Assembly (NCBI GenBank): GCA_964036045.1 | Contig: OZ038378.1 | Location: 162,780,811 to 162,844,810 of the forward strand | Origin: Eutreptiella sp. 'Long Island Sound 2002' | Lineage: Eukaryota; Euglenozoa; Euglenophyceae; Eutreptiales; Eutreptiaceae | Length of the DNA: 64,000 nucleotides | Direction of reading: 5' to 3' | Part shown: piece after piece, positions 34,501 to 46,300 of the stretch | Layout of the letters: each line of letters opens with the position of its first letter | How positions within the stretch are numbered: the first letter of the stretch is position 1 | Translations under genes and position numbers: made by a program | Notes under the pieces: model-generated | The model's database searches: none | What the model saw: only the letters and a program-made list of their open reading frames with translations | Told to the model about the DNA's origin: nothing

Positions 34501-36104
34501 AGAGCGGAGGTTTCCCACTGCTTTCTAGTTGTTGTCTGCCACTGAAAAACCTCTAATCGTGTGTTCGTGCCTACCTGTCTGCCTACCTGCTTGCCCGACT
34601 GACTGCTTGACTGACTGTGACTATTGACTGATTGAATGACTGTCAGCCTCTCTTCGAGGTGCCTTGCCGAAAGCAATAGAATTTGGTCCCATTTTGAGGG
34701 ATGCAACTGAGCCTTATCTCTGGTTTCCATTCATTGGGGTGTCCCTTGAACGCTCCTTCAGCCTGGTAGGGACATAGACACCAAAAAGCGGCAAGCTGTG
34801 AAGTCTACGTTGTGTGAGGCAGCAGTTGTGTTGCATTGCAATGGTGACATTGAATGCCGTTTCACCAAAAAGTGAAACATATATGTTCATGTTTCCTTTT
34901 AATGATAAATGAAAATGTGGGTGGGCCACTGCAAACAATTGCCCACCAAAAAGACTAGCGAGCACGGCCCATTGTCTCGGTGAGGGGCCTTGCATCCACA
35001 GGCACTTGGAGCATGTGTGGGGTGCAGTATTCCAAACAACGAGAGGTGTGGACCTGAGCAAACTTGACCCTCATCACTGATAGCGAGGGTGGGTTGTGCG
35101 CCCCCGCACCACCGCCACTTAGGTTTGTGCCAAAGGCTGCGCTATGCCCATTTTTTGTAAAACAAAACCACGAAAAACACCACGAATAAAATTGCGAAAA
35201 TCACGAATAATCAGGAATGAGGTTGGTTGTCCTCCACCACGTGCCCACGAAAATCCCTGAACGTGGCCCGGAAGAGTCCCAGATACCTACCGCTACCTGA
35301 TGCTGACCTAGTGAGAGGGAGATCTGGAGCAGGGCAGGCAGGAAGGGTGGATGAGGACCCAATACCAGGGCATTGGTGGCACTGTTGTGTGGTCACACCA
35401 AGGCATCGAAGTGGACGAAAAGCAGGGATAGGTTAGGGTTAGCAGGTGCGGCCGGAGGCTAATACATATATTGCAACCCTACCATCTGCAGCCCCCCCCA
35501 CCCCCCCTGCAAGTTGAGGAACGGGGGGGGGGGGGCTGCAGCTTCGCACGAGGATTTGGTTGAAATTGTTGGGTTTTCACTCACAGAAGACAACCATGTG
35601 AGCTGTACTTCGTTTAATTTTCCGTCTGTCGTACCGCTGCCCCCTCGCTGTCCCCCTCTTGGGCCCGCTACCCCACTGCGGCCTTTCCAGCCACCAGCCG
35701 CCCCACTCAGCCCCATCCCCCCGGGAGGGCCACGCACATGGTGTTCATGGCAACGTGCTGACGCCATCCCAATGGACAGGTCATTTAGTGCGCAGTGCGC
35801 AGATCTGCATAGCGCATGGGCTTTGAAGGTTGCTCTTGACAAAATAAGACATTTTGGTAAGTGGTCCAGACCTCCCCTGTCCCGTTGTGGGGAAATCCCT
35901 CTAGCAACCTTGTTTCCTTGTCACAATTTCGTGACAATGTCGCCGTCGCCTCCAAGGGCCCAAGTGTACAGTGCTGTTTGAGTGCTGGGATCTCCTTGTT
36001 GTTTGTCATTGCTTGAACGCAAAGAAACCCTGCCACGGGGACTGTATGCAACCGTAACTGCGCATCCTGGGACTCACTATACACCTCTAGACCCACGTCC
36101 TGTG

Positions 36105-36344
36105 TTACTGTACACCTTCAGCACTCAGCTCCAACTGGGATTTAAAGTGGGGCCCTAGCCTGCACAGCCCTTGAGCAATGCCACCAACCACCCTGGCTAA
36201 TATATTCTCAAGTTCCCTCATTAATGCTATGTCGTTCCAGTTTTCTTGGGCGTGCATTTTGGTTAGCATTTCTACCTGGATGAAAGTTGCTGCAGTGTGC
36301 CACCATCCAGCCTCAGTGATTTTACGAGCCATGAAGGTGGCCAT
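36105..36344 (-). CDS. Hypothetical frame, low support
   Basis: A - strand frame of 79 codons (starting MATFMARKITEAGWWHTAA, including LTKMHAQENWNDIALMREL) has a helical, protein-like composition. A frame on the same strand just upstream (36322-36597) overlaps it by 23 bases and also looks protein-like (AANVAVGTLWHSVTWAGDYC). They may be two parts of one broken gene or mobile-element relic. No family is recognised and no splice sites are evident. Confidence 0.2.
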   Translation of the reverse strand: MATFMARKITEAGWWHTAATFIQVEMLTKMHAQENWNDIALMRELENILARVVGGIAQGLCRLGPHFKSQLELSAEGVQ

Positions 36345-37799
36345 TCATAAGTGCTGCAGCAGGGCTGCATGGTGTGTGGACGCCTCTATTCAGTGGGCAG
36401 TAGTCACCTGCCCATGTCACCGAGTGCCACAGGGTCCCTACTGCAACATTGGCTGCATAAGGACGCAGAACGGAACGGCCCATCATATGCATCTTGGCAC
36501 GCACCGCAATCAGGATCATGCACACAGCATTGCGCCGTTTGGGACCACCATTTTGCTGCACTGCATCTTCTGAATTCAATTTTTCTACGTCCAGCATACC
36601 AAATGACGGGGGGCGGGGGTAGGTATTTAGGGGTAGGATGAGATTTTGTGTATCTACTGATGGTTTGCTGTGCTATTGTGTGCTCTGCTTGGCGGCTGCT
36701 GATACCGCTGCAATGCCCACAGGGTTGTATCCCATACGGCCGCTCCCTGTAGCCGCAGTATGAGAGTGAGCACAGCGTCAGATGACACTGTGTTCTTTGT
36801 AGGGCTCCAACACTGCAAGCGAGTACAGCCCAGTACCTGGATCAAGGCGTACACCCTGTGGTGCACCTCTTTTTCTAGACCGAAAGGTGCCTCTGGTACC
36901 AGTGATGAGGATTTTGTTTTGCTGAGCTTGCGTGCCTGCCTGTCACTGCACGTGACCCACAAGACTCCATACCGGGGCTGGACAGAGGGGGCGGTGGGTG
37001 GGAGGAGGAGGATCCAGGTCATTGTTTCAAGCCATTAGGCCCTCATTCTGATTTAGGATGGGTCGGTGGGTGACATTGGTGTGCAAAGGGCCACTGAACC
37101 CCAATTTCCGCAGCTGCTCCATCAGCGCCTTTGACCAGACCTTATGGCATTCACTGCAGATCTATCCATCTTGGTCAGCCCTCCCCCCCCCCCCGCGCGC
37201 CACAAGCACAGCCTTGTGCAAGGACGGCGCCCCCGCCCCCATGTGTCTTTCTGACTGCAGTTTTTGTCTTCTGGGAGGTAAAGTGACACGGATGTGAGCC
37301 ACAAGAGGGAAGGGGTCTGCCATTTTGCCATTGCACTGCATTTCTGGTGTGGATTAGGGTCTACACTCCTATGGTCGCGTAAGCACGGCCTCGGAGACGC
37401 CTCTGCACGCCGTGGGCACAAAGTGTTTGTGCCACTGGAAGTACCAGGATGCTATTTCAAGCCTCCCTGTGCTCTGGGTATCAACCAGTATCATAGGGGA
37501 TGGGCGGATGAGGATGCCTCCGAAGGAGATAGTGACAGATGTTTTGGGTTGGGTTTCTTTTTCTTGTGCCTTTGGGAGGTCATGGGTCCCGCGGGTATGC
37601 CACATGGGATCCAGCAACACATGCGCACACAGCGCAAAGTGCTTCCCCTTGTCCAAGCAGAGAATACCCGACTGCCTCCTATGATCTGGGCTGTGTTTGC
37701 GCAATTGGGCGGGAGGGGGGATGCCTGCCACGTGTTGCGATGCACCCGCTTGACCCTCCCCAGTGTAACAGCTACACCACCTCTGTGGCCTCAGCCCAC

Positions 37800-37846
37800 G
37801 TCGCCATTTCCCCCCATTTTCCCCAGTTTCCCCCCCATTTCCCGAG
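37800..37846 (+). repeat. CCCCATTT array
   Basis: About four imperfect units of CCCCATTTTCC. Related in layout to the CCGCATTTT arrays at 1018-1783 and to 38095-38142. Confidence 0.7.
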
Positions 37847-38094
37847 GGAAGCGAGCGGTAGTATGCAGGATGCCGCAGACAACCGAGAACAGCGCATGGG
37901 TGACCAGGAGAAAATGCACATCGAGATGAACCGACCTGGGCACAACCATCGTCAGGGGGTGGGCCAGCTAGAGGCCCACAAACGGTGCGTGAGTACATAG
38001 GTCAGGACGCACTGCGAGTGAGAACATCAGCGGGGTGGGCAGACCACCGCCTTCTGCAAATGGCGAGACCCAAGCACAAGCACAAGCACAAGCC

Positions 38095-38142
38095 CCATTC
38101 CCCCCCATTTCCCCCCATTTTCCCCATTTTCCCCATTTTTCT
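38095..38142 (+). repeat. CCCCATTTT array
   Basis: Five imperfect units of CCCCATTTT, 9-10 bases each, directly after AAGCACAAGCACAAGCAC. Confidence 0.75.
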
Positions 38143-38346
38143 GGACCTCAAATACTTGGTTCGGTGAGTTGGTGAGCTCGGTGGCCATGAGCGCGGATGC
38201 ATGGGCAGGCGGGTCCATCCTGTTGATAGAGGGTGGTAATTGCATGTGTTGGACAATTTCTGAAGGCGCGTGTTTATTCTTTTTCGCCAAGCGAGTCCCT
38301 TCTTTCTTAACTCTTCAGGGTGTTGTCTTGGTTACCAGTGGTAGCA

Positions 38347-39477
38347 ATGCCCTTGAAAAAGGCCATGATGAATATGCTACACAAGCTGCACCTTGATGGG
38401 GAGGATTTGCACAAGAAGGGCTATCTGCAAGGCGAGTCTCTGGAGCAATGGAAACGGGAGATTTCCGAAATTGAAGAAAACGGGTCCCTCTCTCCCAGAA
38501 ATGGGGATAATCCCTTTGGCACCATGCCGAACATTGAAGTGGACACTGCCACCAAGAGGTGGTATAATTGGGACACAAAAAGTTGGGAGACTGCAAAGAT
38601 CAGTGTGCGAGTCTCCCCAGAGCCATTTACGACAGGGTCGGAGCGGGCCGTCCACGCCATGTTACTGGTGCCCCCCAACGCGGAGGAACAGCAGTGTGTG
38701 GCCAAACGGATGCGGGAGGCAAAGGCTGATGTTCAGGGGAAGTACGAGAATGATGTGATCAGGCAAGCGGAGTGCCAACACATTGCCGAAGCTTTTAACA
38801 AATTGGAACCCGCAAAGAAAGTTTACTTTTTGGATACATACATGATGCATCACAAAGGCTCGTGGTGGACGGTGGAAAAATACCTAACAGGAAGGATGAT
38901 CTCCCACAACGACGCCCACGGTTTTGTGGAGCCCATGCAGCGCAACACACCGCAAGCTTTCAGTCACTACAGCCATCACTACAGCGAGGGCAAATTCATA
39001 ATTGTTGGCATCAAGGGGGTTGGCGATGTCTACACCAACCCCCAAATCCATACCAAGAACGGTCAGGGCTTTGGCTTTGGAAACTTGGGGCCCGCAGGAA
39101 TACAACAGTTTTTCCAGACCCACATCTGCAACCAAATCTGTGAGAAGCTGGGGCTGAAGAGCTACATGGCGCTTGGTACAGGGGTCAATAATATCAAGCG
39201 GACTGGAACAGAGTGCCCAAAGGGAACGGTTCAGGAGAAGCTTGGGATCATGGAATACATCGGCGATGTGCAGCCTCGAGCAGGTACCCGAGGGGGCGGC
39301 TGGGCGGGACCGGTTTCAGGGGTAAGTGCGTCTGCTTTGGGGAACCTGCGGCATGCATCTCCTGATGCTGCACAGAAATGGATACGTTTTACAAGGGCTT
39401 TGGCTGCTGAATGCGGTTTACCCTGTGACCCTGCTGCCTTGAAGTACCATCAGCCGTCACGTGGAGCCCCACTTTGA
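38347..39477 (+). CDS. Alpha-kinase (MHCK/eEF2K/TRPM7 type) domain protein, probable pseudokinase
   Basis: A 376-residue frame carrying the atypical alpha-kinase fold. RWYNWDTKSWETAKISVRV (about residue 72) opens the N-lobe and QCVAKRMREA may supply the ATP lysine. WTVEKYLTG and the core GVGDVYTNPQIHT, FGFGNLGPAGIQQFF and THICNQICEKLGL follow, to about residue 268. The His-x-Cys-x3-Cys zinc site is intact. The DxQG motif reads GIKG (Asp to Gly, Gln to Lys) and the TDPQIH motif reads TNPQIH (Asp to Asn), so both conserved catalytic or metal-binding acids are missing. The ~100-residue C-terminus (GGGWAGPVSGVSASALG onward) is unlike the family and may be read-through into an intron. A possible acceptor, CTCTTCAG, lies just upstream of the start, so a 5' exon may exist. 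Stop is TGA. Confidence 0.85.
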   Translation: MPLKKAMMNMLHKLHLDGEDLHKKGYLQGESLEQWKREISEIEENGSLSPRNGDNPFGTMPNIEVDTATKRWYNWDTKSWETAKISVRVSPEPFTTGSERAVHAMLLVPPNAEEQQCVAKRMREAKADVQGKYENDVIRQAECQHIAEAFNKLEPAKKVYFLDTYMMHHKGSWWTVEKYLTGRMISHNDAHGFVEPMQRNTPQAFSHYSHHYSEGKFIIVGIKGVGDVYTNPQIHTKNGQGFGFGNLGPAGIQQFFQTHICNQICEKLGLKSYMALGTGVNNIKRTGTECPKGTVQEKLGIMEYIGDVQPRAGTRGGGWAGPVSGVSASALGNLRHASPDAAQKWIRFTRALAAECGLPCDPAALKYHQPSRGAPL

Positions 39478-42062
39478 GGCGCCAGTTCTGATGTTCTCAG
39501 ATTGAATTTCTACGGCACAGCACTCCGATTGAATGCATACATACCTGCCCCTTGTGTGCAAGCTGCAGTGTGCAGGGACAGTGAGGATTTGGGCTCTGCT
39601 CCCTTTCAGAAAGATATCCAGATCCCCCCTCTTTTTTTCTCTGTCTAAGCCACGGCAACAACCCCCCATGAGGTCCCCGTGCCCGCTGTGGCTTAGACAA
39701 GGTGATGGGGATCTTGTTCAGCCTAATCAACATGGGAGTATGGTTAGAGGGAGGGCAAGGGGAGGTAAAGGGAGCCTGCGATGGACCAATGCTTGGCCTT
39801 GGGGGCATGTACCCCCCAATTCGCCCCACCTGGACACCCCCCCCAACCAACTCTCCCGGACGCCCCCCCCCCCCCCGGCAAAAGCCCCCCCCCGCCCCCG
39901 AGAACCCCCCCCCCCCCAAGCCCCCCACCAAGGGGGCCTCCGGCCAACGGTTAGTTGGGGGGGGGGGGGGGTAGTTGACGTCCAGAACCGAAGGGTCGGC
40001 TCCCCCGTGATCCACACCCTCTGCCTCCTCTGGTCTTGCTGCTTAATGCAATCTCCGCCTCCTGCCCACAAGCATGGCCTGGGTCAGGGAAAACACCTGC
40101 CTGACAGGCAGTCTGTGCTTAGACACGGGGTGCCTTGAGTGCAGTGGCCCAACCAAGGACTTGTAGTCTGCACACGAAGGTTCCCTGGCCACCCATACAC
40201 TATACATGTCAAAGGGCGAGAGGGGCGGGGGGCTGTTGTGTGGTTGGGGTACGTTTGTGGGCTGTAGCAGTAGTGGGGAACAACAAGATGGCGTTGGGTT
40301 CCTCAGAGGCTCGTCTGGTTGGGTCGTTTGGAAGTTTGGAAGGGGGTCAATTTGGAGGCTTTCCTGGACATTGTGTTTGAACAGTAGCGCGCAGTGTGCA
40401 CGCAGTGCAAGGATTCCCCAAGGCCCTGCTCTCTACTGCACCCTACCCACCCCCGTTTCAGAGAGAGTGGGTGGATAAGGGACAAAACTGTACAATGGTC
40501 GTGGTCAGAAACCCTGAAGTGCCGCCACAACCGCTGCCGGACCGAGTTAGCGGTGTGGGGTAGCCCCAAATCATTGTTGCCTCACACCTTTTAATACCAA
40601 AGTCCACTGGGACCGGGAGTTTCAGGCTGCCGCAGGCACCCTTTAGGGTTGCACTGTGCTGGGCAATGAGAGGCAGTTGGTCGCGCTGTTTTATCTGAGG
40701 GGCGACAGCTAAACTGGTCCCGTACATCTGTGAGTTGGTTTGCTGGTGGAACAAACAAAGCAATGTTTGGCTGGCATGCAACGCTGGCATGCAACGAGTT
40801 CGTCAGAGATGTATGGCGCCCTCTTCCCCGTTGCATCGCTAGTCCTGTTTGGGCGAAGGACGCAAACCTTTGATGAAGAATGTTGAATCAGGTGGCCATG
40901 AGGGGATGAGGTAGGAAGATAGGAAGGGGATGAGATACAGGGTCCAGGGGAGGGGGTCCAGGGGGTAAAGCCCACCGCTGGAATGTAAATTAAGGCAAGG
41001 GCCTGGGTCTGGAGACCGAATGAAGACCAGCAACGGAGGAACAGGTCCTCGTCCAGAGGGAAATTTGAGGACCAGCTACTTCTCTCTTGTCCTGTTCCAT
41101 GGCAAACCAGTCCGTTTGCGCCTGATCTAGCCTCAACTACACCAACTTTGACCCACCACACATCCCCTGACCCCTCCGCTCTAAATCAGCCGAAAACCTG
41201 GGTTTTGGAAACTTTAAAACGTTTTTCCTGCCTTCGGCGCATATCAAAAAGTGTTTACTTGCTGTTCCATGTGTACTCTATGTTCATTGTCTTGCAGATT
41301 ACCATGACCCAGCGCTCATTGTGTGCATTTCTCCTCTCCCCGATCTGACCACCGCCTTGCCTGAAATGTGAAGACACAACGGACAAACTGCTTTAATTTA
41401 AGCTCAAAGATAAGCTCCTCGGATCGAGAGACAACAAGCAAACAATGACGCCCAAAAAACCATGTTCCACACTGTTTTTGAGCGTACCAATGGCAACACT
41501 GTGCGACTGTCTCTGTGGTGCGGGAATTGGCAGCACGAGATCACGAAGTACGTTGTCTGCCGCATGAATTTCGTGCAATGCAGTCAACTGTTCGTACATG
41601 CAAAACAAAGAGCTGGTAATGGCTTGTCATGTCCAATATGTCGCTTGATTGTGTGTGTTGTGTTTTGGTTGGATGAGGGAACCCTGAATTGGTCTACAAG
41701 TATGATTTTGCTTTGTTTCACGCTGACAGCATCACATTTCCATGTACTGAATGGGTCATTGCCCATCAGTCTTTCTATTTGCTGGGTATTGGGCGTTCCG
41801 GCAGGGAGAGGGGGGGGTCCCCCTCCCCCTTGGACCCCCTCCCCCCCCTCGCCCCCTTGCCCAAGGCCATGCCCCAGGCCCCTGGAAGTTGCCTGTCAAG
41901 CAGGATTCCCACGACCAATTTTCAATGGCTTGTGGGCATGATTGGTTTTCACGGTTCGGATATGGCACACGGCTCTGACCCAGACACTGTTCCATCACCC
42001 AATCAACACAGGCGGGTCTGCGCCGTTTCCCTCCTGCCTCTGTGTTGCTCCCCTTTTCTCAG
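39478..42062. other. Intergenic or intronic stretch
   Basis: No gene is supported. It contains a hairpin unit (39641-39700), a block of C and G runs with CCCCGC-rich spacers (39830-39975), a copy of the GCGCAGTGTGCACGCAGTGC motif (about 40387-40408) and a TCC/CCC-rich block (41800-41880). Part may be an intron of the EF-hand gene whose terminal exon begins at 42063. Confidence 0.45.
39641..39700. repeat. Hairpin unit, CTAAGCCAC variant
   Basis: TGTCTAAGCCAC (39642-39653) pairs perfectly with GTGGCTTAGACA (39688-39699) around a 34-base loop. It is a compact version of the CCTTGTCTAAGCAC hairpin family. Confidence 0.75.
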
Positions 42063-42334
42063 ATGGGATCCGCAAAGACGACTTGGCATTTCTGGGCATC
42101 AACTCCAAGCAGTTTGCCACCCTCGGCAACATTTGGCTGAACGTCGACACCACCAGCTCGGGCTACGTGGACAAGGGGCGGCTGTTCGACCTCTTCAGCA
42201 AGGCCAGGACCTTCAGCGCCCCGGAAAAGGCCCAAGGGTTCGTGCAGTTCTGCGCGCGCATTGACCCATTTGTTGATCCCCAAGGCCGAGTCAGCTTCAA
42301 GGCCTTCGTGGTCACTTGGACTGGCAATGCTTAA
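42063..42334 (+). CDS. EF-hand-like protein, terminal exon (partial)
   Basis: A polypyrimidine tract and CCCCTTTTCTCAG precede a coding segment of about 90 residues that reads DGIRKDDLAFLGINSKQFA onward. It contains two EF-hand-like loops: DTTSSGYVDKGR (D1, G6, V8; Arg rather than Glu at 12) and a more degenerate one in DPQGRVSFKAF. Helix-loop-helix pairing is plausible, with at most weak calcium binding. The stop is TAA at 42332-42334. The upstream exons were not located. The frame is also open upstream to 41942, but that part is low complexity and is more likely intron. Confidence 0.55.
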
Positions 42335-42689
42335 CCCCAGCCCCCCCCCACGACTCCCAGTCTGGTCGTGGACGTCTTCAAGCTTAGACATTTGGCAGCG
42401 TAACCCCACTTCCGCAAGCATGAACCCCGTCTGACCGTGGTCTTCCTGACCCAGAGTTCAACACCTGAAACTTTCGCTGAGCCCTGCCCCTCCCTGTCAG
42501 GCCAATGCATAGCAGTGAATGGGGGGGGGTCAGGGGTTGTGTAACAGGGAAGGGCGGCGGTCCTGTCTGTGCAAGAGGCAGGCCGTTGCTGTAGGACCCC
42601 TGGGGGCCGGGGGCCATTCGGGGCCCGGGCCAAACCCCCGACCCTCCCCCCCCCCCCCCCCGTCCAGGGACGCTACACACCGTCCCAAA

Positions 42690-43390
42690 ATGGGTTGGTT
42701 TGTGGGCTACGGTTGCGTTTTATTGGGACAATGGGAGGCCAAAGGCCACCCACACCCGTCCACAGCACGGACAAACAATCGTGCAGAACTGCAAGCAGTT
42801 ATTGTCGTCCTTGAACATGCAATATCGATTTAGTGGTAGTCATGGACTCCCAATATGTTTATGATGGCCTGAAGGGATCCGCTTTTCGGTGGAGAGCATC
42901 GGGATGGGTGGGGCAAACAGGCCCAGTGTGCAACGTGGATCTGCGGATGGTATTTCTCAATCTTGTGGATAATATCACCCCAACAGTGCGGTGGCGATGG
43001 GTCCCTAGCCACACAGACATTCCAGGGAATGAAAGGGCAGACAGTAGAGCGGAGGAAGGAAGAGTGAGTTCACTGCTTTATCATGTTTTATCTTTGCCTG
43101 AAAGATCAGTCTTGAAAATGGATTTGCCTTCAACACCAACACCACGGCGCGCCCCAGTAGTCCCACGCTCCCTTGAGATAGGAGATGTCATCACACCTTT
43201 GCATGACACACCAGCCTTCTGCAGCACAGCCCATGGCATCTTGAGCCATCACAACACAGCTGATGTGTTGCCAAACTGTTTGGATTTCCTGAGTCTCCTC
43301 GGCAGCCACTTTGCTCACGCACAGTGCACTAAGATTACAATCAGCCCAATTAGACCGCCGAGAAAGCAGCGACTCTGCCTCCTCGGATGA
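42690..43390 (+). pseudogene. RNase H domain fragment of a retroelement
   Basis: GYGCVLLGQWEAKG and TNNRAELQAVIVVLEHA (catalytic Glu) lie in one frame. After a single-base slip near 42815-42830 the domain continues LVVVMDSQYVYDGLKG (catalytic Asp), VRWRWVPSHTDIPGNERADS (His and last Asp) in another. The first Asp (YTDGS) is missing; upstream is a poly-C run near 42645-42661. This RNase H differs from the LINE-A type. It is either a 5'-truncated LINE or a broken RNase HI gene. The remainder to TGA at 43390 has no domain. Confidence 0.75.
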
Positions 43391-46300
43391 TGCGGCCACC
43401 ACATTGGATTGTAACACCCCCAGAGGTCCGGGAGGACGTGCACACCTGTGCAAACGGGGCAACAGGGGTGGGGCAAGGCGCAGGACTCGTTCCTCCCACC
43501 ACCCCGCCGCAGCCGTCTGGGTAGGGGTAGGTCATACCTAACCCACACCCAAAGTCGCCCCTGTCACTGACCCATGACCTGCTATGTGTACTCTCGATGG
43601 ACACTTGGTGGAACTTCGGTCACGAGTAAAAAAAAAAAAGATGATGCGGCCACCACAGTGAGTTTTGTAGGTTTGGTCAATTTCGAGAACCTGGCCCGTG
43701 TTTGGGTGTGTTGGGGACTGACGGCGCTTGCCACCCCAATCACAGCCCTCACAGCAGCGCAGACTCAACACCCAGCACTCAAAGGCAAAAGCTTTGACGT
43801 CGGTGGGGGGGGGGGGGGGGTGCAAGCAGGTCACAAAACGCTCCACACATGCACGTCCTGGTATGTTCGGCAGTTCTTTCCATCAAATCCATATACAAGA
43901 GTGCACTTTTCTCTCTACATTTGGCCTGTTTTGTCAACACAATCGTGTCTTAATTGTACAGTGCAGGTTGGGCGCCCACAAGCACAACTCACCTGCCTGG
44001 GCCTTGCTTGCGCTGGCACAACACGGCCAACTGGTTTGGGTGGTGATTTGTCACTGTCTGGGGAAGAGTGGATGAGAATGTGAGAGGGAGGTGGCTGGTA
44101 TTGCTCTACAAGTATCGAGCGAACTAGTGGGAAAGAAAAAGGAAGGTTCATGCTGACTAATGGTCAGAGTGTGACATCGGTGTGTGGCATCCTGAGGACA
44201 ATGATAGTCTATCGCTGTCAAAGCGACGTGGTGAACTTATATCAGGAAAAAATTATGGAGGGGGCCTCAAATTGAACGCTGCTGTTCTGGCATCAGCCTC
44301 GGTGACTCCGATGTATGGTTCGTGAGGGACGGGGAAGGCCAGGGACGGCACCGGAACGAGGGCACCCAGCACACCCACCGAACCGCACTGTTCCTGGTCA
44401 GAAATGGGAGGTGACACGGATGTGGACCCATTCCGGAGGGGCTGTGCCATACACGTGTGCCGTTTGCTGCTCCGAACAACATCGTGCCTCGGGGGGACAT
44501 CCAAGTCCTACCCGTGCGGATAGTGCGGCAATACCCGGCCCGGGTGTGTAAGAACGGGACCCTTGTCGGAATGGGGCCGTGCTTGCACAAATGGGGGACG
44601 GGGGAAGGGGGGAGAATTCATTTGTTGCCCAACGATCGTCACCCTGGGCCCATCCATCGCCCCGGAGAACCCACGTAGGCTGAGCTGGGTTGGTCACGTC
44701 TGACTCTTCTGACGCCAGTCGCAGGTCTTCGCGGGATCACTCTCTGTTGCGGCCCTCCACCCGCCCCGGGCCCCTACGGCCCGTCTGGGACAGCAACGGC
44801 TTCAGTACAGATGTCAGCGACACTTGTAAGAGGGGGTGCAGTCAGGAGATGGGGCGTAAGCCGTGAGGCCCCCTGCTGACGTACGAACCGGGATGGTTGA
44901 TCTGGGTGACGGCCAGTGTCGATTTTACGGCCCAGCAAATCCGTGCACGGCGCTGTGCTGCCATGAACAAGATCTATGTGACAGCCTCGCCGCCTTGCTG
45001 ACAGTCCGGACCATCTGTGTGGCCCCCTCTGGGGCGGTACCGTACTGCAATGTGTGCGACAATGTGTACTGTGATGAATGCTGAACCACTTCCGGAGGGT
45101 GACGCCCATGGTCGATCCATGGCTAACCTACGCCGTGTGCAAGCCACATTGCCCGAAGTATGTTTCTGGCAGCGGCATTGGTTTGGTACCGCTTTTAGTG
45201 CCACCATCACAGGCTACTTCTGTCCTGGGGTCTTCTCGGCTGAATGTAGGCCGCCAAGGCGAGTGCATTTCTGAATGTTTGCCTTGTTTTGATATCTTAG
45301 ACCACATTATCAATCACGACCAGGACTAGCAAGAGGTCCCACGCCGTGGCTGCCTGAGGTGCTGTTGCGCCTTCTCTCTACCTGCTTTCAGGGCTGCAAT
45401 ATTCCTCTTGTTCTAAAGCCCTGCAAAGCAATGTCACTGTCTTGACGTTTTTGCTGCCGGTTCTATCACCACCGCATTGCTCAGGAGCAGGTTCGTGCTA
45501 CTGTACAGAAACGCGAGCGATGCACCCGTTGCGATCGGTTTGGATGCCTCATGCAAAGCGCCCAGGAACGGCCGCTCTGCGAGCCCCTTGTCCACCAGCA
45601 CCATCCCTGATTGCCTCGCTCTCCCGCCTCAATGTTCTGCCCCCACAGATCTCATGTTCTTGGGACAGCATTTTTCAATGCTTGGCGGAGCGGCAGGACG
45701 GCGCCCCCGCTCCCGCACACAGATACTGCAGCGGTCTCATTCGTCAGTACCACCGGAGGGTTTTGTGTGCAGACTGACGGTTCACAGCAAGTGCATGAAG
45801 TGGCCCCAGCAGGATGAGGCAGCATATCCTCCTCCTGCCTTGTCCCCCTGGGGGCGGATGGCGGGTCACCCGACATGAGTCACTGGCGGTCAATGCCTTT
45901 GTTGAGGTTTCCGTGTGGAACAACCTTTTTTTCCCCACATTTTTCTTTCAAGGCTGCTCTGTTTTTGTACCATAAACTGTCCTGGGCTCACACAGGCTCA
46001 TCCTCGGCAGCCCCAGCATGCAGGATACCCCCGTGCAGCCGTGGGGGGCTTTTCCCGGGATCACTGCCTGGGATCACACTGCGGTTGGCGTGCGCTGGAG
46101 TACCACTGGGTTTGTGAAGGCATGACAGTCGACGAAGCAGTTGCTCCACGGAGGAAATGACGTCTGGCCACCCTCTTCTTTCGCGATTTTTCATTCTTCT
46201 TCCTTGTTCTGTCTGCACAGGAGGGATAGGGGGTTATCATTGTTTCGTGTGCTGTCCTCGAGTAATCCCATTGCCGTTCGCTACTGATTGACGTGTGATT

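Larger units (their letters stand above)
31178..38346. other. Long stretch without a firmly identified gene
   Basis: GC content and homopolymer density drop between about 31.4 and 35 kb. Two overlapping frames (31465-32214 and 32178-32738) are listed separately. Other contents are a 35-bp tandem duplication (32706-32775), a strong hairpin (34161-34209), tRNA-like Pol III boxes on the - strand (34372-34500), AAAATCA-rich repeats (33930-33965, 35165-35215), and CCCCATTTT arrays at 37800-37846 and 38095-38142. A - strand frame at 36105-36344 has helical composition but no recognisable domain. Confidence 0.5.

Noticed and set aside
44440-45084. Paired Cys segments (GGAVPYTCAVC; GAVPYCNVCDNVYCDEC) as a zinc-finger gene
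   Set aside because: The spacing matches no known finger, frames are short, and stops follow at once.
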